A stretch of DNA of 64,000 nucleotides, taken from assembly GCA_026874595.1 (NCBI GenBank), contig CM049318.1, positions 46,356,456 through 46,420,455 on the forward strand, read 5' to 3'. The position numbers were made by a program, and so were the translations under genes. Below, in pieces: positions 48,119 through 59,315 of the stretch; positions within the stretch are counted from its first letter, which is position 1, and the number at the start of each line of letters is the position of its first letter. The notes under the pieces are model-generated. The model was not told the DNA's origin, did no database searches, and worked only from the letters and a program-made list of their open reading frames with translations. Source of the DNA: Sipunculus nudus (Eukaryota > Annelida > Sipuncula > Golfingiida > Sipunculidae).

Positions 48119-49826
48119 ATGGCAGATTTCAAACCTGAGACATTTGTTGACGATCTGGACCCTCTCAACTTGAACATTTGTCAAAAGAACAGTTGTTGCG
48201 TTTGGGACAACACTTAAGTGTGAAAAAAAGCTTTAAGAAAGCCTGATATCATTGCTAAAATCATGCAAGATCTAGTTAGCAAAGGTTTAATTGAAGAGAG
48301 TGAAGTTAAAACATCCAAAAATGACAGCCTTGCTATGCAATTAGAATGAAAAAAGTTGGAAATGCAACATGAGCTAGCATTAAAAGAGAGAGAACAACAT
48401 GAAAGGTTAGAAAGAGAAAGACTAGAAAAAGAAAAAGAAATTGTGTTAAAACGACTGGATTTAGAAAGACTTAAAACTAAAACATAGTCTACGTGCCACC
48501 CAACTAACAGTTTTGATGTTGCTAAACACTTTAGACTTGTCTCATCTTTAAAAAAATGAGGTTGATAAATATTTCTTACACTTTGAGAAGGTAGCTGAAA
48601 ATTAAAAATGGCCTAAGGAAAATTGGACTATGCTGTTACAAAGTGTATTGACTGGCAAGGACAGAGAAATATATACAGAGCTTTCAGTAGCTGACTATGA
48701 CCTGGTAAAACGATTAATCCTAAAAGGTTATGAGTAAGTTCCAGAGGCTTACCGCCAGAAATTCAGAAATAGGGAAAAGCGCATAGAACAGACCTACGTC
48801 GAATTTGCTAGGACAAAAGGGCAGTTGTTTGATCGCTGGTGTAGTTCTAAGAATGTAGTGAAAGATTATGACAATTTGCGCCAGTTGATTTTGCTTGAAG
48901 AATTTAATCGCTGCATTAACGCAGATGTTAAAACTTTTCTTGATGAGAAAAATCCTGAAAAACTTAACATTGCTGCTCAATTAGCTGATGATTATTCATT
49001 AACACACAAAATGTCCTTTACTAGAAAATCAAACCAGTCATTCACAAACAAGAATGTAAATCCGTATGGTCAAAAGAAGTTTACAGCGCAGTCACCCAGT
49101 ACTAGTAGTCCTGATAGTTTAACAAAGTCCATTGCTACACCTCAGTCCACGCCCACCGTGTCAAAGTCCAAAAAAGACCAGTCATTTTCAAAAAAAATCT
49201 GTAATTACTGCAAAAAGGAAGGTCATCTAATAACTGACTGCTGCAAACTTGCGATTAAACCAAATAGCAAACCTTCTGGGTTTGTTTCAAAATCTATGCA
49301 TAGCATAGTACAAGAGCCAGGCTCTTTTCATGTAAATAAGGGGTACAACTCCTTTATTGACTCCAATAAAGAGTTTGATGCTACGAAGGCCCACGTGCCT
49401 TCTAAATCCAAAGAAGAATCCGTAGCTTGCGGGGTAAAAACCTCAGTTGATTTCTGCGAGGAATTAAATAAGGCTAGGTCCTTTCAAGACTTCTGCGAGG
49501 AGAATTCTCTAAATAAGGCTAAGTCCTTTTATGACTCTTGCGAGAGTATTTCAAATGAGGTCCTCTTATGACAAACAGAAGTTTGTTTCTGCTGTGGAAA
49601 ATTCCTCTATTGACTCCCATGAGGAGTGTGGTAATAAAAAGGATGTAGATTCCTTAAATGACTCTGAAACAGAGTTTATGATAGACACTGTCAATGTTAG
49701 TTCTTTGTTTGGTGAAGCTGAGGAAGTAGATTCCTCTCCTGACTCTGAAATAGAGTTATTTGAGCCATTAATACATGATGGTTTTGTATCACTTTCAAGT
49801 GATTTTTCAGACTCTACCCGTATTTG
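48119..49826 (+). pseudogene. gag: SCAN-like capsid and zinc knuckle
   Basis: Starts MADFKPETFVDDLDPLN. A Glu-rich helical stretch follows, then the capsid part: WPKENWTMLLQSVLTGK-like (48610), EAYRQKFRNREKRIEQTYVE (48747-48806), LILLEEFNRCINADV (48888), LADDYSLTHK (48981-49010). This order matches the SCAN-like region of Gmr1-like gag. Next is a CX2CX4HX4C knuckle (CNYCKKEGHLITDC, 49198-49239) and an acidic linker with repeated DS.EEF/DSCE motifs. In-frame stops (for example at the TAA near 48733) and frameshifts break it. The longest intact frame is 48825-49568. Confidence 0.85.
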
Positions 49827-49827
49827 A

Positions 49828-50172
49828 ATGTTGAGGGACACTGGTTCAGGCCAGACTCTCATGTTAGAAAACACTTTGCCATTTTCCAATAGGTCCTTTA
49901 CACATGCACTTGTTAATGATGTGTTTTCAGACAAGCACACTTCAGTTCCGCTTCACAGTATCCATTTAAAGTTAGATTTGATCTCTGGGAATATTACTCT
50001 GTGCATAAGAACTACTTTACCCTTTAAGGGAATTCAGTTGCTACTAGGCAAGGATGTTGCAGGTGACAAAGTACAGCCTGTACCAATAGTGACAGAAAAG
50101 CCGTCACTTGATCAGGACACTGATCCGGAAAGTCAGGAAATTCCTTTTTTTGTATCCTTCATGTGCTGTAAC
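49828..50172 (+). pseudogene. Retroviral-type aspartic protease
   Basis: The active-site motif DTGSG begins at 49837 (LRDTGSGQTLMLENTLPFSN). The flap/C-terminal motif LLLGKDVAGDKV is at about 50041-50074. About 110 codons is the usual size for a retroelement protease domain. It follows gag directly, after a stop at 49825-49827. A frameshift near 50165 separates it from the integrase frame. Confidence 0.85.
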
Positions 50173-50332
50173 TAGATCTATGACCAAGAAATACACACAT
50201 GAGGATAATGGTCCAGATAATAACCCTCTGGGAGTCACTAGTGACTCGTCTAATGACTCGCCTGTACAGGATGCAGCATTCTCAAGGTCATAACTTATCG
50301 CGGAACAGCATAAGGACCCTGATATTTCATGT

Positions 50333-51643
50333 TTGTTTCCCAGGGTAGTTTCTAAAGATGAACTGTCACAGAACCCAGTTTGTTTCTATGTCAAAAATGG
50401 AGTGCTTATGCGTAAATGGCGACAACGTGATGTATGCGCTGATGATACTTGGGCCATCAAGCATCAAATAGTAATGCCCAAAAGCTTTCGCTGTGAAGTT
50501 CTAAGCATGGCACATGAGGCTCCTTTGTCTGGCCATTTAGGTATAAATAAAACTTATCAGAAAGTTAGTACACACTTCTATTGGCCTTGCCCAGGAAAGA
50601 TGTTGTACAATGATGTAAATCTTGCCAGATGGTAGGCAAACCCAATCAGAATCCTCCTAAGGCCCCACTTAGGTCTATTCCTTCTTTCGAGGAACCATTC
50701 CATAGAATTATTGTTGATGGTGTTGTACCACTGCCCAAAACAAAATCTGGACATTAATATTTGCTGACAATTATGTGCGCATCTACCAGGTTCCCTGAGG
50801 CAATACCATTGCGCAAAATAAATGTTAAAAGTGTTGTCAAAGCTCTGACCACGTTTTTTACAACTTTTTTATTTCCAAAATCCGTCCAGTCTGACCAAGG
50901 GTCTAGTTTTATGTCTGGCTTATTCCAACAAGTTATGCTTGAGCTAGGTATAAAACAGTACAGCTCTTCGCCATACCATCCTGAAAGTCAGGGCGCCCTC
51001 GAGCGTTTTCACTAGACATTAAAAAACATGATCAGGACTGATTGCTATGACACACAGAAAGACTTGGATGAAGGAATCCACCTATTGCTGTTTGCTGTCA
51101 GAGAATCCTTTCATGAGTCCTTGGGTTTCAGTCCCGTTGAACAAGTTTTTGGACACTCCGTTCGAGGTCCATTGAAACTGCTTAAAGAAAAACTCTTGTG
51201 TGAAAATCCTGATTCTCTTAGTTTACTGCAGTATGTCTCAGACATTCGCTAAACTACACAATGCTTGTGAGATTGCCAAGTCAAATCTAAAATCTGCACA
51301 AAGTAAAATGAAAACAGTGTATGACAACCACAGTGTATGTAGGACGTTTGAGCCTGGCGAAAAGGTCCTTGCCTTACTTCCTATCCCAGGCAGACCTCTG
51401 CAAGCTAGGTATTTTTGTCCTTACATTATTGACAAGAAAGTCAGTGATTTAAATTACATACTGTTGACACCAGATAGATGTAAGAAGAAACAACTGTGCC
51501 ATGTTAACATGTTGAAACCATATTATGACAGAAATAGCACATCAGATGTTGTACAAAATGTTACTGCTCTTAATTGTGTAAAAACTGACCCTGACCAAGT
51601 TAAAGTAGATACTGATTGTAAGTGTGATGTAGACATTCAGTGA
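50333..51643 (+). pseudogene. Integrase (HHCC, DD35E, GPY/F module), located upstream of reverse transcriptase
   Basis: Zinc-binding N-terminus: AHEAPLSGHLGINKTYQKV (H..H, 50509-50565) and CKSC in a shifted frame (50614-50625). Catalytic triad in one frame: VDG (Asp at 50716), SDQGSSF (Asp at 50893), GALERFH (Glu at 51001). The second Asp and the Glu are separated by exactly 35 residues, the DD35E spacing. C-terminal part: FEPGEKVLALLPIPGRPLQA and YFCPY, matching a GPY/F module with Cys for Gly, then CHVNMLKPYY (51499-51528). Interruptions include a TAA at 50755 and frameshifts near 50600, 51014 and 51245. Confidence 0.88.
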
Positions 51644-51659
51644 ACCATTAAAAAACTCA

Positions 51660-52580
51660 GACGTGCTTAACAACCTGGATGCCAAAATGTCACACCTTAC
51701 CGCACAACAACAACAAGACCTCAAGAACCTGCTGCGGAACTATGAACATTTGTTAAGTGACATTCCAACGCGAACTAACATGTTGTGCCATGACGTTGAT
51801 GTTGGCGAGCCAAGCGCAGTCAAGCAACATCCGTATAGACTAAATCCAGAAAAGCAAAAGTATCTATAGGATGAGGTTCAATATTTGCTGGACAATGATT
51901 TTAATGAACCTATTAACTGGAGTTCACGATGTATTCTTGTGCCAAAACCTGATGGCAGTTACCGTATGTGCACAGATTATTGACAACTGAACTCTGTCAC
52001 CAAGACTGACAGGTTCCCGATCCCGAGGATTTATCATTTTATTGAAAGAGTCGGTAGCTCCAGATATATCTCAAAGTTTGACTTGCTAAAAGGATTCTGG
52101 CAAGTTCCGCTGACAGAACGAGCGAAAGAAGTGTCCGCATTTGTGACGCCGCAAGAATCAGTGAAGCACGTCTGTTCGTCAACTTAGTTAAATCTGAGTT
52201 TTGTCAGGCACAGGTGACATTTTTGGGTCAGGTAAAACCAGTTGATGCTAAAATAAGTGCTATTTCTGCATTTCCTAGACCAGAAAACAAAAAAAAGGAA
52301 AATAATGCGTTTTCTTGGTATGGTTTGATACTATAGGAAGTTTTGTCCAATTTTTTCTGCTGTAGCTGAACCTTTGACTAATTTGTTAAAGAAGAAACAA
52401 AAGTTTGTATGGAATGTTCAGTGTGAAAATGCATTTCAGAATTTGAAGCAATTCTGCGAAGTTCATCAGTTTTAGCAGCTCAAGACTTTTCTGTACCTTT
52501 TAAGTTAGCTGTAGATGCTAGTAATACTGCTGCTGGTGCTGTGTTGTTACAAGAAGGCAATGATGGCATAAAATGGTTTT
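51660..52580 (+). pseudogene. Reverse transcriptase with deleted catalytic core, and RNase H stub
   Basis: Follows the integrase by about 120 bp. An N-terminal region (LTAQQQQDLKNLL; HDVDVGEPSAVKQHPYRLNP) leads to VPKPDGSYRMCTDY (51939-51980) and SKFDLLKGFWQVPLTERA (52069-52122). The sequence then jumps from AFVTP (about 52152) to ARLFVNLVKSEFC (about 52168-52206), losing roughly 75-80 residues including the YxDD motif. The thumb part continues (DAKISAISAFPRPENK; FLGMV; PLTNLLKKKQKFVW). The RNase H start LAVDASNTAAGAVLLQEG (52507-52560) runs almost directly into the polypurine tract, so most of RNase H is gone. Several stops are present (51867, 51981). Confidence 0.85.
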
Positions 52581-52606
52581 TCCGAGAAATCTTTCTGTTT
52601 TCTTAC

Positions 52607-52617
52607 AGGAGGGGGAG
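52607..52617 (+). other. Polypurine tract
   Basis: An AGGAGGGGGAG run ends immediately before the TGTTACAGG start of the 3' LTR, the expected place for the plus-strand primer. Confidence 0.85.
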
Positions 52618-53403
52618 TGTTACAGGTGCCCTTTTTATTGTGTGACACAGGCGTAACTCATGTTGTAGCGCTCTTGTCTGGCCTTTTGTTACATTCTCTG
52701 TTTAATCCGTGCTGGTTGAACTCTCGTTGTCATGTTAGCTTGGAGCTTTCTCGCCTGGTCGAGGTCACGTGAACCATGGTGTGTGGAGAAACACGCAGCG
52801 ATGTTCTTCTAGATGATTCCTGTAACGCGTGTTTACTGTGTTGTGTAAGATCTTTTAGACTGTTCGAGAAGTGGAAAATTCTCGGCTTGGGGTGAAGAGT
52901 ATATAAAGGGGCTGTGTTTTAGAGCAAAGAGAGAGAGCAACAGAGAATTTTCCAGCGGACGCAGAAGAGTACTCAGTTTCTGGGACCTTATCCGACGAGT
53001 GCGGCAATTATAGATTTTCTTTCGGACTTCAGTTTAATTTTTGGATTGTTACAAGAGCTTTACATGGGACTGTCATTCTCCGAGAGTATACATTTAAAAA
53101 ACTTATCGTTGTGACGGTGGTGGTATCCAGATACTGTGCACTTTGTGAATTTTACTGTGTGATTGTATTGATATGTTGTTATACCGCTGTTTTACTGTAT
53201 AATTGTATTGATTTAGGGTATTGTAATGTTAGGGTTGTTTTAAGAATAAATTATTTTTATTTGTTAACAAAAAACCACTGACTTCTATATTCATTCCCCT
53301 AAACATTTAACGCTGCCTAGTGTTACAGAATCTGATTTTTTTTATCTCCTTTACAAAATTGGTGTTTATCACGCACACGTGATCTGTTGATATTAGGTTC
53401 CGT

Positions 53404-53407
<4 letters not shown>
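52618..53407 (+). repeat. 3' LTR
   Basis: TGTTACAGGTGCCC to GGTTCCGTAACA, 790 bp, aligned throughout with the 5' LTR with scattered substitutions. It is followed directly by (TA)n (53408-53447), the continuation of the tract before the 5' LTR. Confidence 0.92.
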
Positions 53408-53451
<44 letters not shown>

Positions 53452-53679
53452 CTCCTGGAGTGGTTTTTCTGCCTGACTGACGTCACAACTGACAGGCGTT
53501 TTCCGTAAGCCCTACCATAGTGTCCTACGTGTCACATTTTTAGTGCTCTTTCACCTGTCTTGATTTTCTATGTCACCAAATAATCTAAATAATCTTTGGC
53601 ACATATAAAACAGTTGCCTTGATTTGTGCCCATATATCAAATAATTGATATTAAATAGCAATAATGTCTTTCTCTACAG

Positions 53680-53857
53680 AAACCTGTCTCCAAAATGACG
53701 GCTACGACTGGAGGTCTCGGGAGCCCCGTTGCCTTGACAATTCTGTCGACGAGTATATTCGCAGCTCTCCTCACAGGTATTCTCGTCGGATACTCTTGTC
53801 GATACATCAATCTTTTTTGTTGCAAATGGATAAACAAAAAGGCCCAGAAACAGAGAG
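53680..53857 (+). CDS. Gene B exon 2: start codon and transmembrane helix
   Basis: Begins after an acceptor (TCTTTCTCTACAG) with 15 bases of apparent 5' UTR, then the ATG at 53695. It encodes 54 residues: a Thr/Gly/Ser N-terminus (MTATTGGLGSPVALT), a hydrophobic segment at about residues 13-34 (SIFAALLTGILVGYS), then Cys/Lys-rich RYINLFCCKWINKKAQKQR, and ends with a single G before GTGAGT (53858). Gene A exon 2 has the same architecture, phase and core sequence. The UTR bases upstream of the ATG stay in frame without a stop, so a longer N-terminus from an upstream exon cannot be excluded. It is probably a type III single-pass membrane protein of unknown function. The other open frames here (53637-53907, both strands) are its shadows. 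Confidence 0.75.
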
Positions 53858-53941
53858 GTGAGTGTTATCTGCCTGAACATTTCCCATTTACAGCAATTGT
53901 TTAGCAATCCTTCATTCCTTTATATCAATGTTAGGGTAGAT

Positions 53942-53946
<5 letters not shown>

Positions 53947-53997
<51 letters not shown>
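53947..53997. repeat. (TA)n microsatellite in the gene B intron
   Basis: About 25 TA dinucleotides between exons 2 and 3 of gene B. Confidence 0.95.
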
Positions 53998-53999
<2 letters not shown>

Positions 54000-54128
54000 T
54001 GATCTAGTATTATATAGCCCCTAAATTTTAAAAATAAAACCAAGCTCTCTCTCTTTCTCGGTGTGTTTCCAATTTTTACAAACCAGTTTGTATTTCAGTC
54101 TAATCCGTGTTATATTTTACTTTTTTAG

Positions 54129-54167
54129 ATGAAGAAAAGGGCAAGTCACTTCAGCTTCTGGAAACAG
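54129..54167 (+). CDS. Gene B exon 3: juxtamembrane cytoplasmic segment
   Basis: A 39-bp exon after an acceptor with a T-rich tract (ACTTTTTTAG) and before a donor (ACAG|GTACGT). The G from exon 2 plus AT makes Asp; the exon reads DEEKGKSLQLLET and passes one G on, so phase 1 is kept, as in gene A exon 3 (25 residues). The following exon, matching gene A exon 4, was not found before the window end. The gene probably continues past 64000 or the exon is diverged. Confidence 0.7.
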
Positions 54168-54715
54168 GTACGTAACACATTACATCTCGCTAAGTTCCCA
54201 GTTTGTCTGGCGCCTTTTCCCGTTATTGGACAGGCTAGTTCCCTAGCTATTTACATGTCTTAATAAAAATACCGGCGTCAATGGAAATATGTTATCCCTA
54301 AGGCTCTATAAAATAGGATTACACGTTCACTGTCGAGAAATATCGGCGTTATGCAAATTCAACGAATATATATGTATACTGTCAGTAAAGTACAATTTTA
54401 TCATTAACAAGGAAATAAATTGTATTAAAGTTGCGTATTACGAACTTTAAAGCAACGACTCCTTTCACACGGCTGTGGTTGCGGTGTGTGGTTGCAGCGA
54501 GGATGATTGCTTTTATGCAGTCGCGATTTTGGATAAGATGTATGTATTTGTAATATGAATAGCAAATATTTATGTTATATATTTGTATAAGTACTTACTT
54601 ATACTTGCATTCATTATTCCTGTATGAAGAAATAATGGTAGCAAAAAAAAAATCAGATATCAGCAACTTGAATAGAAACAAATACTTTGGACATTTACTA
54701 ATTGCTACACCATAG

Positions 54716-55434
54716 AAGGTGAAATTATTTTATGTTCAACATGCTGAAGGTTCAAGTGTTTGAACACCAGTTGACACCATATAGGTAAAGGGCCAGATGA
54801 CCACTGACCAAAACACCTTTTTCACTTGGTATGCCCATACTAATGGTGTTGATGTAATAAATAAGGAAGCGGGTGAGCCCAAGGAAAAAATTAATTATCT
54901 TGGCTTGGATTCGCCTTTAGACTTGAAAAGGAACTCAAGTATAATGTGGGTATTATCGTAGAGCTTGCAAACAAAAAAAAACAAATGTTGATGTAACAAC
55001 TAATGAGAGGAGATAAAAAGCTTCCTTTTTCCGATTATAATGTGTTCTATGATTGTAATTTCATTTGATTATCCTATTTATCCACTAATTGTATAACCTG
55101 TTTAACCATATCAGTAATTCTCGGAAATCCACGTGTGTGGCAGACCTGGGAAAAAATGTGCTTAACGAGCAATGGCCAATAGTTGCTTTATTATAACGCG
55201 GGCCATTTGTTATCACAGTCTTACAATGTAACGACAGTTATAACTGGTATAAATGGGTGAATGAGATAAGCTGTTTGGCAACCCCAATATCGCACAGCGC
55301 TTCTTTGTTTATATATGCAACCGTTGTTTATCTGGCGTTGTAGCTTTCGCACATGTTGTCAAATAAATGCTCAAAAATACGTCATTATATATATTTAGCA
55401 ATTAATTATGGGTTTTGCTCATTTCTCGATAAAT
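54716..55434. repeat. 0.72-kb direct repeat, left copy
   Basis: Starts GGTGAAATTATTTTATGTTC and ends GGGTTTTGCTCATTTCTC. It aligns along its whole length with 59316-60040 (for example GGTTCAAGTGTTTGAACACC and CACGTGTGTGGCAGACC in both). No coding potential is shared between the copies. The two copies bracket the 31-bp array. Confidence 0.9.
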
Positions 55435-55689
55435 AGTATGTGGTAGTTATTTTTGGACATACATGATGGTTTGTGTACACCTCAGGTGGATTTGACAATG
55501 AAGAAAATGTTACTTTTTTTTATCATGAATTATATTGTCAATAACATAAATTTTGTCACAAGGGGGCTATTTTCTGAAAAAAATGAACATTTTATGATTT
55601 GTATATAATACGTAGTTCTTAAGGTCACCCACAGTGATGACAGTAAGTGAACTTTGTCCCCCAGATTTAAATCAATATATGTAAACTAT

Positions 55690-58600
55690 GTCCAGCATAG
55701 TAAACTTGATATGTAAACGATTTCAATGTTATGCCAATATGTGACCAAGGCCAGAAGGGTGATGTCAATATGTGACAAAGGTCAGACAGGATAATGTCAA
55801 TATGTAACAAAATGCCCGACAGGATGGTGTCAATATGTGACCAAGGTCAGCAGGATGATGTCAATATGTAAACAACGTCAGACTGGATGATGTCAATATG
55901 TGACCATTTTCAGACAGGATTATGTCAATATGTGACCAAGGTCAGACAGGATTATGTCAATATGTGACTAATCAGACAGGATGATGTCAATATGTGACCA
56001 AGGTCAGACAGGATTAGGTCAATATGTGACCAATCAGACAGGATGATGTCAATATGTGAACAAGGTCAGACAGGATTATGTCAATATGTGACCATTGTCA
56101 GACAGGGTGATGTCAATATGTGTCAAGGTCAGACAGGGTAATGGCAATATGTGACCAAGGTAGACAGGGTGATGTCAATATGTGAGAAAGGCCAGACAGG
56201 GCGATGTAAATATGTGATTAAGTCAGACAGAGTGATGTCAATTTGGAACCAAGGTCAGACAGGATGATGTCAATATGTGACCAAGGTCAGACAGGATTAT
56301 GTCAATATATGACCAGGGTCAGACAGGATGATGTCAATATGTGAAAATGATCAGACAGGGTGATGTCAGTATATGGCCAAGGTAGTCAGGGTGATGTCAA
56401 TATGTGTACAAGGTCAGCAGGGTGATGCCAACATGTGACCAAGGTCAGACAGGATTATGTCAATATGTGACCAAGGTCAGACAGAATGATGTCAGTATAT
56501 CACAAATGTCAGACCGGGTAATGTCAATATAAGATCAAGGTCATACAGAATGTTTTCAATATGTTACCAAAGTAGACTAGGGGATGTCAATATATGATCA
56601 AGGGCAGCAAGGATAATGTCCATATATGACCAAGGTCAGGCAGGATCATGTCAACATGTGTACAAGGTCAGACAGGATCATGTCAATATATCATCATAGT
56701 CAGAGAGTGTGATGTCAATATGTGACCAAGGTAAATAATATGTCAATATATGACCAAAGTACACAGGATGATGTCAATATGTGACCAATGTCAGACAGGT
56801 TGTTGTCAATATGAGATCAAGGTCAGACAGGGTGATGTCAACATGTGACCAAGGTCAGACAGGGTGATGTCAATATATAAACAAGGGCAGCCAGGAAGAT
56901 GTCAATATGTGACCAAGGTCAGGCAGGATGATGTCAAAATGTGACCAAGGTCAGGGAGGGTGATGTCTATATGTGACCAAGGTAGACAGGGTGATGTCAA
57001 TAGGTGACCAAGGTCAGCAGGGTGATGCCAACATGTGACCAATGTCAGACGGGATTATGTCAATATGTCAGCAAGGTCAGACAGGGTGATGTCAATATGT
57101 GACCAAGATAGACAGGATGATGTCAATGTGTCATCTAGGTCAGACAGGATGATGTCAATATTAGATCAAGGTCATACAGGATGTTGTCAATATGTGACCA
57201 AAGTAGACAAGTGGATGGCAATATATGACCATGGGCAGCCTGGATGATGTCCATATATTACCAAGGTCAGGCAGGATGATGTCAATATGTGAACAAGGTC
57301 AGACAGGATGATGATAATATATGACCAAAGTCATACAGTGTGATGTCAATATATGACCAAAGTAGACAGGATGATGTCAATATGTGACCAAATTCAGATA
57401 GGATGTTGTCAATATGTGATCATGGACACACAGGATGTGGTCAATACGTGACCAAGGTCAGAAATGGTGATGTCAGTATGTGCCAAGGTCAGACTGGGTG
57501 ATGTCAATAGGGGACCAAGATCAGACAGGATGATGTCAATATGTGACCAAGGTCAGAAGAGTGATGTCAATATGTGACCCAGGTCAGACAGTATGATGTC
57601 AATATGTCACCAATGCCAGACAGGATGATATAAAGATGAGATCAAGGTCATACAGGATGTTGGCAATATGTGACCAAAGTAGACAGGAGGATGCCAATAT
57701 TTGATATAGGGCAGCCATGACGATGTCCATATATGACCAAGGTTAGGCAGAATGCAGTTAATATATGTACCCAGATTATACAGGATGTTGTCAATTTGTG
57801 ACCAAAATTGACAGGGTCATGTCAATATATGACCAGGGGCAGCCAGGAAGATGTCCATATTTGACCAAGGTCAGACAGGATGGTGTCAATATGTGACCAA
57901 GCTCAGACAGGATGATGTCAATATATGACCAAAGTCAGGCAAGGTAATGTCAATATGTGACCAAGGAAGACAAGATGTCAATATATGACCAAAGTCAGAC
58001 AAGGTGAGGTGAATATGTGACCAAAGTAGATAAGAAGTCAATATAAGATCAGAGTCATACAGTATGTTGTCAATAATTGATCAAGGTCAGACAGGATGCA
58101 GTTAATATATGAACAAGGTCTGACAGGATGATGTCAATATGTGACCAAGGTCAGAAGAGTGATGTCAATATGTGACCAAGGTTATACAGGATGTTGTCAA
58201 TATGTGACCAATGTCAGACAATGTGATGTCAATATGTGACTAAGGTCAGACAGGCTGATGTCAATATGTGACCAAGGTCAGACAGGGTGATGTTAATATG
58301 TGACCAAGGTTAGACAGCGTGTTGTCAATATGTGACCAAGGTAGACTGAATGATGTCAATATAAGACCAAGGTCAGCAAGGGTGATTTCAATATGTGATC
58401 AAAGTAGACTGGATGATGTCAATATATGACCAAGGGCAGCCAGGATTATGTGAATATGTGACCAAGGTCAGCGAGGGTGATGTCAATATGTGACTAAGGT
58501 CAGACAGGCTGATGTCAATATGTGACCAAGGTCAGACAGGGTGATGTTAATATGTGACCAAGGTTAGACAGCGTGTTGTCAATATGTGACCAAGGTAGAC

Positions 58601-58920
58601 TGAATGATGTCAATATAAGACCAAGGTCAGCAAGGGTGATTTCAATATGTGATCAAAGTAGACTGGATGATGTCAATATATGACCAAGGGCAGCCAGGAT
58701 TATGTGAATATGTGACCAAGGTCAGCGAGGGTGATGTCAATATGTGACCAAAGTAGACAGGGTGATGTCAATATGTGACCAAGGTCAGCTGGATGATGCC
58801 AACATGTGACCAAAGTAGACAGGGTGATGTCAGTGTGTGACCAAGGTCAGCCAGGGTGATGTCAATATGTGACCAAAGTAGACAGGGTGATGTCAATATG
58901 TGACCAAGGTCAGAAAGGAT
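55690..58920. repeat. About 31-bp minisatellite, roughly 100 copies
   Basis: The unit reads GATGTCAATATGTGACCAAG, GTCAGACAGGG. Copies are diverged and units are often shortened by a few bases. A block of about 250 bp (58245-58490) is repeated directly (58495-58740), showing recent multi-unit duplication. It lies in the predicted gene B intron. Confidence 0.95.
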
Positions 58921-59178
58921 GTGAACCATTTCACGTAGCGGGATGTCAATATGTGAACCATGTCACGTAGAGGGATGTCTGTATAGGAACCATGTCACGT
59001 AATGTTAATAATAATATGTGAACCATTTCACGTAGAGAGATGTCAATATGTGAACCATGTCATGTAGAGAGATGTCAATATTTGAACCATTCCACGTAGA
59101 GGGATGTCAATATGTGAACCATTTCACGTAGAGGGATGTCAATATGTGAACCATTTCACGTAGTGAGATGTCAGTATG
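58921..59178. repeat. 32-bp derivative array (CCATTTCACGTAGAGGGATG)
   Basis: About eight units keep GATGTCAATATGTGA from the neighbouring 31-bp array, but the second half is replaced by ACCATTTCACGTAGAGG. It starts abruptly at the end of the 31-bp array. Confidence 0.9.
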
Positions 59179-59315
59179 TGGTATAAGGCAGAGCGGTGCC
59201 TATTTTGCATAAGAAGGCCTACTGGCCGAGAAACCCCTCGGTTACTCATTGTCGGGAATGTCCGATAGATTTATCTAGAAGGCACTTAAATCAGCCGAAA
59301 TTGCTCCGCCATACA

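Larger units (their letters stand above)
47170..53407 (+). mobile_element. Gmr1-like Ty3/gypsy LTR retrotransposon, defective
   Basis: A 6.2-kb element with two LTRs (47170-47954, 52618-53407), a primer-binding-like site, gag with a SCAN-like capsid and zinc knuckle, protease, integrase, then reverse transcriptase and a stub of RNase H, and a polypurine tract. Integrase before reverse transcriptase is the Ty1/copia order, but the integrase has a GPY/F-type C-terminal module and the reverse transcriptase has Ty3/gypsy motifs. That combination defines the Gmr1-like group described from fish and other deuterostomes. Both flanks are (TA)n. Many stops and frameshifts, plus deletions in reverse transcriptase and RNase H, make it inactive. 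Confidence 0.88.

Noticed and set aside
53637-53907. Minus-strand frames of 66 and 77 aa over gene B exon 2
   Set aside because: They overlap a splice-flanked plus-strand exon that has a homologue in gene A; the minus frames have none.
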